Shown: positions 55,876 to 64,000 of the stretch, in pieces
Numbering within the stretch: position 1 is the stretch's first letter
Layout of the letters: each line of letters starts with the position of its first letter
Assembly: GCF_964340395.1 (NCBI RefSeq)
Contig: NC_135549.1
Location: 4,509,501-4,573,500, forward strand
DNA: 64,000 bases
From: Glandiceps talaboti
Taxonomy: Eukaryota; Hemichordata; Enteropneusta; Spengelidae
Reading direction: 5' to 3'
Position numbers and translations under genes: made by a program
The notes under the pieces: generated by a model
What the model saw: the letters and a program-made list of their open reading frames with translations, nothing else
The model's database searches: none
What the model was told of the DNA's origin: nothing

Positions 55876-55925
55876 GTTCACCGAATCCAGAGATACCTGG
55901 TGACACTTTCAGGATGGGTATTAAA
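55876..55925 (+). other. Possible fragment of a CCP/Sushi-type exon
   Basis: After an ATTTATAG acceptor, phase 1 reads GCSPNPEIPGDTFRMG, which resembles the Cys-Pro-rich start of a CCP module; such modules are usually encoded by phase 1 exons. The candidate donor GTATTA is weak and the second half of a module is not visible. It may be an exon relic or chance. Confidence 0.2.
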
Positions 55926-56075
55926 ATCATTCTCATCCATCGTACTATATAGTGTATTTTGTGTTGGGGGTTGGGGTTTTGGTGTTGGTAGGTGTGTGTG
56001 GAGGGGGGGGGGGTGTTGGTGTATTTTAACAGCCTGAAAAGATAAAAGAATTTAAATACTTGAAGTAATTATCAG

Positions 56076-56230
56076 CTCCTCGTATGGCATTGTGGATAAA
56101 TGCCTACCTATGGATTAGAATATTGTGGGTTTGAATCCCACCTGGGATCAGGAGTGTGTAAAGTCAACACATCAGTTGATTAATCACAGGTACCAACCCA
56201 TCGGTGGGCATATATGTCAGTTATTGTGGT
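56076..56230 (+). mobile_element. tRNA-derived SINE
   Basis: GTGGATAAATGCCTACC and GGGTTTGAATCCCACC sit at A-box and B-box spacing, followed by a body ending in a SINE-like unique region. The cloverleaf is too degraded for a functional tRNA gene. Confidence 0.5.
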
Positions 56231-56539
56231 AAGTATACAGATAGGCAATGCTCTGCAAGGAAAAAGGTGGGCAAACTTGATGTTCAATGTTCAAATTTTA
56301 CAATTTCAAATATAGCTTTCCTTGCTCCAGCCATGCTCTATGTTTGGCAACCTCAACATCTAACAAGCATCATATGCATTAGTCCTTGTGTCATGAATCA
56401 TCACAGACACCTCTACCATGCTGATTTCCAAATCTGAGTGTTTGTTGTATTTGTAGAGTGTATCTAGCAGAAAGTATGAGCTCACTCCCAGACTGTCATT
56501 ACTAATAAGTATCTGTGATTTATCTCTAATAGATAACTG

Positions 56540-56540
<1 letters not shown>

Positions 56541-56595
<55 letters not shown>

Positions 56596-56596
56596 C
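56541..56596. repeat. CAA trinucleotide array
   Basis: About 18 units. A shorter AAAC array lies at 56790-56824. Confidence 0.95.
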
Positions 56597-57253
56597 AACC
56601 ATATGAGTACAGATTGATATAGAGTTTATTGCCATGTCACCTTCCATGAGGGTGAATGAAATACATGTACTATATACTTCAAACTGTGTTCCCAGGTAGT
56701 CATATACATAGTTCAGGTTTCAAGATGGGTTAAAAACCACACATCCATGTTTGTTTTTATCTGGCATATAGTTTATATATCATATTTTAAAACAAACAAA
56801 CAAACAAACAAACAAACAAACAAACTAAATTATAATCATTTTTTCTAAGGAATCAAGCATTAGCCTTGATATTCTTACTTACATTCTTGCATGACAATTA
56901 CAATTCAAACAAATGCCAATCAAACATCACAATTTTTCATATTAGTGTCACAACATGATGGAAAACACTGTCTTACTAAAGAAAAATCGAAATTTTGTTA
57001 CAACCAACACAATATTATGCAAAAAGAGAAGCAGTCAACTCTTAATGTTATTACACATGTACCAAAGATTACTTGCACCGGTACACAGGCATACTAGTGG
57101 TATTTGCACTGCAGTGTGATACCGAAGCATTATTGCATACCTGCATGCAAATGTTTTGTAAATGAGGACACGATCATTCCTTCTACTCAAAAGTGTGTGA
57201 TCGCATAGTGTCACTTTTATGGAATTTGTTGTTTTGGACAAACACATGTAATA

Positions 57254-57446
57254 ATAAGAGAGCCCCATGCCACATTAGTGCCAGTGTGGGGTACTCAGGG
57301 GTATTTGCACTCATGCTTGCAGTGTTTTCTACTGCATTTTCACTCACTATGCTCATGAAAGTACTGCCACAGAGAACACTGCAAACACTTGTACAAATAC
57401 CCCAAGTAAGCCACAGTTGCACTCATATGTTATTGGGTTCTCTTAT
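57254..57446. mobile_element. Imperfect fold-back element
   Basis: Arms of about 95 bp begin ATAAGAGAGCCC on the left and, complemented, ATAAGAGAACCC on the right. They share GGGGTATTTG and TTTGCAGTGTT-type blocks around a centre near 57350. No clear target duplication. Confidence 0.5.
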
Positions 57447-58113
57447 ATAACTATCATTTGAGAAATTCTGATATTTGATTAATAGCATATATCAAATGAT
57501 CCGACTATTGCTAAACTTGTACTGGACATATGAGAATCGTTGTAAAATTATTACATAAAACAGAAAAATTAAAATATCAAAAGAAGAATAATGTAAATCT
57601 GGTTATTTTCATTGTCAAACTTTTGCCAACACAAAACCCATACCGCCACGTTGTACTTCTTGCATTTACAAATATGGACTTGCTTTTCTTTGCATATCCC
57701 ATGGTTAAATTGGATTCTTACAAGTTTGTTTATTTGTCAATTTGAGGTACCACATTTTTTAGCTTGTGCCAAAGTTTGTAAATAGTGATGCAGGGAAATA
57801 ATTTCAAAAAAAATTGGAAAAAATATGTATTACCCATTTTATAATATTCAAAAATGTGACCAGGGTCTGTAAAACATATCATTACATATCAAAATATATT
57901 GATAAATGTACACTGTCAAAAATTGCAAAGATTGGCACTTAATATTCATGAACCCTGCCAGATAACTATCTAGCATGGGTTCATTAATAAGTTCCTATTG
58001 ATTTTTGATAATTGATTTTTCTTTCGTCCAAATTTCTTGATTTCTGGTACAACTTGTATGTACAGAATGAATATTCATGGTCTTTGGGTTCATAGCATCA
58101 AAAATATTTTGAA

Positions 58114-58222
58114 AGTGAATCCAAAATTTTCACTGACATCTCATCAGCATCATCAAGGGAAGTCCAAACAGTGAAACACACCTGATGATGCTGACAAGAT
58201 CTCAAGGAAAATTTGGACTTTG
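58114..58222. repeat. Imperfect hairpin of about 45-bp arms
   Basis: AATCCAAAATTTTC ... CATCAGCATCATCA pairs with TGATGATGCTGACAAGATC ... AAATTTGGACTTT around a centre near 58168. Confidence 0.5.
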
Positions 58223-58894
58223 CTTCCAAAATTGGTTTTGACCCTTGAGTATAAATTGTCATTTGATAACTTGTAAGTAGTTGTTAACTGTCTTTGTTAT
58301 GGTTTAACCTGTAAATTCAACAATGAAATGGCACTAACATCTTACAGTGTCAAATTCTAGGGTCACACAAAATTTGAATCATTTTAGAAAAAGATGTTTT
58401 ATTTGTAAGATTTTATATTAAAATTGAACAAGTCACTGGCACTGCCACGTTGAATCAACAAATTGTTAATTTGGTTCTATAAAATCTGAATTTTAAATTT
58501 TCTCAGAAAAGGGACTAATTACTACATAGTGGTCCTCATAGTGGTTTTGTAATAAATGAATGCAATAATATTTGTCAATAAACCCATATAACACAAACAA
58601 TGCAATAATCATACAGTATATTTTAAGTACACAGTGTTAATAATGTTAAAAATAGCAATCTAGTTATTATCACAGATTTCAAGGTACATGTATGATGGAC
58701 AATTCGTCCTGGTATTACAGTGCTTTCAAATGAACTGTGAATGAGCATCTATGGCAACATATTGATACATTACATTAGTTTTATGTCTGTCTAAAAAATC
58801 CAGTAAGTTAAATCAAACATGTGTCGCAACTGTGTGTGTGTTGTTACTGATAACTTCAATTTGGTAGAAACTGAATTGGCTGTTATACCAGTCT

Positions 58895-59260
58895 CCCGGT
58901 GGTGGCAGTCCCGGACGAAGTGGGTATGCATGCTTGTTACAAATTTCATGGAAAAGAGGGTGTTTTTCGCTGGCCATCTAGGTTTGTGGAATCGTAAAAA
59001 AATGGGGTACTTGCTATGGTAAACAATGGTATTCAGACATTAGGGCAAATAGTGTACGCATAGTATATGGATTAGGTGTCTTTGATGGTAAAACCTCTCG
59101 GGTTTCGGAAAAAAGGGTGTGTGTTTTTTGCAGTGATTTTCTCCCAGATTCACTAAAAAAGGGGATGTTTTTCATTGAAATATTCCGGCAAAAGGGGTAC
59201 ATCTGAAATTTTGCTAACAAGCATGGGTACCCACCCATCCAGGGACTGCCACCACTGGGG
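58895..59260. mobile_element. MITE, 366 bp, with 8-bp target-site duplication
   Basis: Imperfect terminal inverted repeats of about 60 bp (sharing GGTGGCAGTCCC and GGGTA-x-xCATGCTTGTTA) bound the element. ACCAGTCT is repeated at 58887-58894 and 59261-59268. An 8-bp duplication fits hAT-type integration. Short open frames inside are incidental. Confidence 0.75.
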
Positions 59261-60453
59261 ACCAGTCTGTGTACAGATGAAGACAGTCGTCATGTCAGAA
59301 CTATTCGTTATATTGATAACTTGGGTAAAAAACTTTGAACAAGTATCATAACAATTTGCTAGGAGTCTTTATTCATGTTTCAATGTTGTTATTAAATGCA
59401 AAGAGTTAGGTGACTTCAATGCAGTCTAAGTGTACCTGACAGTTCAATTTACTTGTAGACCTACAAGTAATTATTTTTATTTGTCAACACACTGAATGTA
59501 TGTCGCTATTCAGCAGTATTATCAAAGCATACTCTTAGTACTGAAACGAACCTTTGTTCCAAACATAAACGTGAAAACTATAACTGACATTTTCGACAGC
59601 TCACTTCAGGTTTTGCTGACAGATTGACCCAATATTCAGAACATGTGACTGATTTTGATAATGTTGTGACCATTATGGTCTGATCTCCATAAATGCCTTA
59701 GAACTAAATCAGCAATGTATCTATCTATATGTTGCAATACTGCAGTATTGAAACCACTGTAATATCTGTCATGAGACATAATAAAAATATTATATAAATT
59801 ATAATGATAGTGAATTCCATTCTAAATGCAAACGTGACAGCTATGCTCTCTAAAATTAATCAGCTAATCATGTTTTTATGAAGAGATAATTTTGAACACT
59901 TATGCAAGGTTAATTATATATGCAGTTCTTGTAATATTACTTGCACTGTTTCTATACACATATAGTTAATACACTGACCTAGAATAACAGTTTGAGTCAT
60001 TAGATGACAGGTTAATGGAAGTATGGTGAATACAAAGCCCAATGCACTAATGGAATGTATTGCTTCAGTGTACAAAGTCATATTATATTGTCATGCAAAT
60101 AATTGACATAGAGTGCTGCATTTTGACTGCATATAAAAAGTAACTTCATGTTTAGAATGAGTAATTAATTAATATGCAAACTGAGTGCTCACAGTACTCA
60201 CTTTTACCCATTTTAGTACAGAATTGCATTTTTTGTAAGTTCAGTTTTCTGAGTGACAGCTCTACAAGTTGACAATTTCAATGCATTATCAGTTTTTAAA
60301 TCTGATTGTCATAATCATGCCAGAAAGAAGTTTTTTCAACTTTTAATTTTTGTGAAAAAAACAAATCACAAATGACAGAAACACACTAAAATGCTTTCCA
60401 CTGAGGGGTACCACTGTATTGTTAACACAGTAAACTTACTGCACTGCTTTATA

Positions 60454-60824
60454 CAACTGCTGACATCAGACTGTGGATGAAAGGAACCTGTTACAAACAG
60501 CGAAAGTAAACAAATGAATTGGGTTAATAACACTTGGCACAGCAGGTTGGAAATACAGAGAATTGTATTACATTTCATGGTTTGATAAAGAACAGTTTTA
60601 TGGCCTCTTGTTTTATGGGCTACATGAAATGTCAGGGGAACTTCTAATTTTTTGTGAAGGTGAACAATTGTGTAAATAGGCCATGCAGCTGTCCTTATCA
60701 AATGATGAATTGTAGTATAAATGTAATTCCAACATGCCATGACAAGTGTTATTAATCCAATTCAGTTGTTGACTTTCCTTGTTTGTAACAGGTTTCCTTG
60801 TCGATGGTCTGATGTCAGCAGTTG
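60454..60824. mobile_element. Fold-back MITE, 371 bp, flanked by TA
   Basis: The two halves are inverted copies of each other over nearly the whole length, starting CAACTGCTGACATCAGA, at roughly 80-85% match by eye. TA dinucleotides flank both ends, which suits a Tc1/mariner-type insertion. Confidence 0.7.
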
Positions 60825-60999
60825 TAAATGAGAATTTTAACATGACAATTATAACTATTATGATATTCATACATTATGTAACACTGTACAAGTCTCATTA
60901 CATTGAGTGGTCAATGATTCATGCCTATCATTATTACATTGTGTGTGTGTGTGTGCCAATATGTTCAAGATGATGAGCTTCTTTTCACAATTAATATAC

Positions 61000-63902
61000 A
61001 AATATTACAGAAGGTAAATGAGTTGACCATGCAATGTGCATGGATGGTTGTGGCACAAAGATTACTTAATTGTGCATACAACTTTACTGTTTGCAGCAAA
61101 TTTGATTATTTTTGGCACAAATGTACTGTTGTCCTTCAGTGGATTGACGTTTGTGTAATTGAGGTTTTTACGGTGTTCTCACTATAAGTATATGAAAGCA
61201 TAGAAACTTCTGTGCTATAATACAATAATGTGGAAACAATATTGTACATGACATATGTTGCAAAGCTTTAATAGCAACCCTTTGATAATATACTATGGTG
61301 AGTAAACAGTATTTGAATACCTGCAGCATGTACATGTATAACTGAATAAAACAGGCTGAAAAGTCACACGATTTTCCAGCAAATGCAGTATTCATATAGA
61401 ATCTTAATTTTCATATGTCCTTTTTTATACAAAATGCGAGGTATGTACAGGTACCTCCTGCCACTAAGTGCGAGTGAAAAGTGCGACTTGCAATTCAGTA
61501 GCAGATATGACAATAAATCGGTAGCAAACAAAGTCTGCGACATGTACTTGCGACTAGTCGCACTTACTTATTGCGACCGACTTGCGACACTGCGTCGCGT
61601 CATCAATCATCACCCACTCACTTGAAGATCATTTCTTGTCGAGCGCTGAAAGTGTATACATCTACATCATGTTTGCCAAAAAAAACCGATCTTTTTTGAG
61701 TCACTGTAGCGTTTCATCAACGAACAAAACTTTTATAAATGAAAATGCAGCCTAATAAAATATCTCTATACACAGATAAACTTTTAAACAGTTCACAGTT
61801 ACTGTAACTTATTCAACATCATAAATGATATCACGTTTCTTGAATGCAAAGTAACTACTAATCATGTGCTTGGTACAACATAAATGTGACAAAACTTTGT
61901 CAAGCTCTGGAAGGTTTTCCAGCATGTACTCTCAACATTGTGTTTACTACATCAAACGATGTGTGGCTTTCTTTATTTTACAATGATGGTGACTCTGCAA
62001 TAATTCTTCTGCTATTTTGAGAAGGATTTTGGTTATAAAGCCCCATAAGTTGTAATATGAACTTTTCTTCCCAGAATTCTTGTTCTTATTTTCATGATCT
62101 TTTTTATATTGTTGTCCTTCCTGATTCACAAGCATGCATGTTCTACTATCAGCACTTCACATTTGTTGACAATAAGTACACAGTCTGTCTGGACCCCTTT
62201 TACCCTGTTTACACACTGTCATCAAGTTAGTGTAGACAGTGCCCATCAACAGCTTGTAAGCATTTGGCTTAATATCAGGACAGAACTTATCTGTTTGAGA
62301 TTTTAATGTTCAACCCTACAGCCAACCACCTGTTTTAAAGTAAAAAGTTACCTAGCTGTTATGAACACCATCAATATCTTGGATACCGCTAGTCATACCC
62401 CCCCCCCCCCCACCTATCCATCTTTGTTAAAGATGACTTTCAACTAAGTTATTAAATGCCAAAAGAATTTGAAAATAGGGTTCTAAATATACACACAATG
62501 TAAACACACACTTAAATTCTACTAGTAAATGTAAAGCAATTGCCACACGAAAGAACAACACACACATATATATATATAAAACACAAATGATAAATTCATT
62601 ATTAAAAGTCTGTAACAAACAAACTTCTCTACATTACATGACAAGAAGAAGTTATATACAAATCACAATCTGTACAGTATACAAAATATACAACTTGTTA
62701 CTAATATACAAATTTACAAGTATAAAATTTCCCATTATGTAGAAGGAAACATGAAATAAAACTATTAAGTATTTACGGAGTAAAAACTCTGTGTAAATGA
62801 CAAACTCTGTTCAAAACACAACAAGGCTTGATATCTGAATTGATAAACATTCATAATTTTAATATTTTATATTTGATTCCATACAAAAACAAACAAACAA
62901 ACAACTACTATTATTTAAGAATTACATCCATGTTTATAAAAATAAGTAGTATGTGTCGTTATTTCCCATGTGATAATTTCTACTCACACAAGGATACCAT
63001 ATTTTGTACATCTTACACTATCTACATTTATAAATACTGTACATGTTAATTTTCACAACCTGTTATATTTTGAACCTCATATTTGAGGTTTGTACCCACA
63101 AGGTGTACATGTTCATGTGTTTATTGGGTTTGCAATATTTTGATGTGAATCAAAATACAAGATGGAAATTCTATTTCACACATCTATGAATTGTTTTATT
63201 TACTGCAACTAAATTTATGCCAATGATACAGTAACACAAGTGATTTTGTAGTAATTGTTACAGAATGTGCAATCATTCAGGTTCATTTAATCCATAGACC
63301 CTTGGTGGAGGGGGCTATGCTTAATCTAACAAAATTTGGTTTTAAAGACTATCAGTGTCTGTTTGACATATTTGCACTGAAGATCATTTTGTAGACTATC
63401 TACTAGTAAAGCTACCTTTGTATACCAAAGTCCCAATGACAATTTCATGAGTAATAGTATAACTGTTTCTGTGCATATTCTAATCTCATCTGCAAACCTT
63501 TAAATAGTTATTTCCCCATGAAGTACAGATATTGAGCTACTAATCTGTACCCAGTGTTTTAACGAAAGACAGACAGATAACTTGTTAAAATTATTGTGAC
63601 TGATAAAACATTAAATGTTACAGAAGCAGTACTGTTTTGTGTTAATAGAAAGTGGTTAATACTTGTCGATCTTGAAGTTGTGACAGTTACTATGATTAGT
63701 GATCATACTAGCAAGGTTATTACTCACAGATGAGTGCAAGGCAACTTTACTTTACATCACATAGCTATTTGTCTATTTTGCGATAAAATTCAATGAACAA
63801 GCCAAACATTCTTTGTGTGTTTTAGTTAAATTCATGGCCATACCAGAGTATTCAGGTTGGCAGAACCTGTCTGTCACAACTCTCTATTACATTTATTTAG
63901 GT
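61000..63902. other. No identifiable gene
   Basis: AT-rich. Contains a poly-C tract at 62398-62411 and a locally GC-richer stretch at 61480-61620 with no supported product. Confidence 0.45.
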
Positions 63903-64000
63903 ACGTATGTATGTATGTATATATGTATGTATGTATGCATGTATGTATGTATGTATGTATGTATGTATGTATGTATGTATGTATGTATGTGTATGTATGT
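63903..64000. repeat. TATG tetranucleotide array, runs off the window
   Basis: TATG units with a few TATA/CATG variants reach the last base of the window. Confidence 0.95.

Noticed and set aside
60366-60973. Open frames on both strands
   Set aside because: They are parts of the fold-back element at 60454-60824 and its flanks.

Overview
This is a nuclear genomic window from an invertebrate animal, most likely a marine bilaterian. The evidence is AT-rich sequence, short exons with canonical GT-AG introns, animal gene families, tRNA-headed SINEs, abundant microsatellites and many short inverted-repeat (MITE-like) elements. I cannot fix the phylum from sequence alone. Nothing prokaryotic is present: no operons, CRISPR arrays or prophage genes. 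Less than about 4% of the window is protein-coding, and most long open frames are translated microsatellites.

Three genes are well supported. (1) 6885-8973, plus strand: the last three coding exons of a coiled-coil protein that I recognise as the C-terminus of CEP83 (CCDC41), a centriole distal-appendage protein. Its 5' part lies outside the window or in exons I could not find. (2) 41561-45856, minus strand: a complete five-exon gene for a 164-residue type I membrane protein of the VOPP1/WBP1 family. It has a signal peptide, a Cys/Tyr-rich ectodomain with a CCGSSCC core, one membrane segment and two C-terminal PPxY motifs. No single open frame shows it; all splice phases agree when the exons are joined. 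(3) 51360-54365, plus strand: a complete four-exon gene for a 398-residue, ten-helix transporter of the CRT-like family, the family of the Plasmodium chloroquine-resistance transporter and the plant CLT proteins. The three genes share no obvious function.

A weaker set of four splice-bounded segments on the minus strand (36.9, 36.0, 31.3 and 16.5 kb) joins in one reading frame and may be part of a fourth gene with long introns.

The rest is repeat-rich. There are minisatellites of 50, 48, about 33, about 112 and about 30 bp units, and long arrays of TA, TG, CA, GA, ACAT, AAAC, CAA, CAT and CAC. MITE or fold-back elements occur at 25.9, 27.1, 40.0, 43.8, 45.9, 53.4, 57.3, 58.9 and 60.5 kb, several with recognisable target-site duplications. 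There are tRNA-derived SINEs (28.1, 48.1-48.5, 52.1, 56.1 kb), LINE 3' ends (37.2 and 54.5 kb) and a degenerate hammerhead-like motif at 34.0 kb. The stretches 1-2.9, 3.3-6.9, 18.2-24.7 and 61-63.9 kb hold nothing I can identify.
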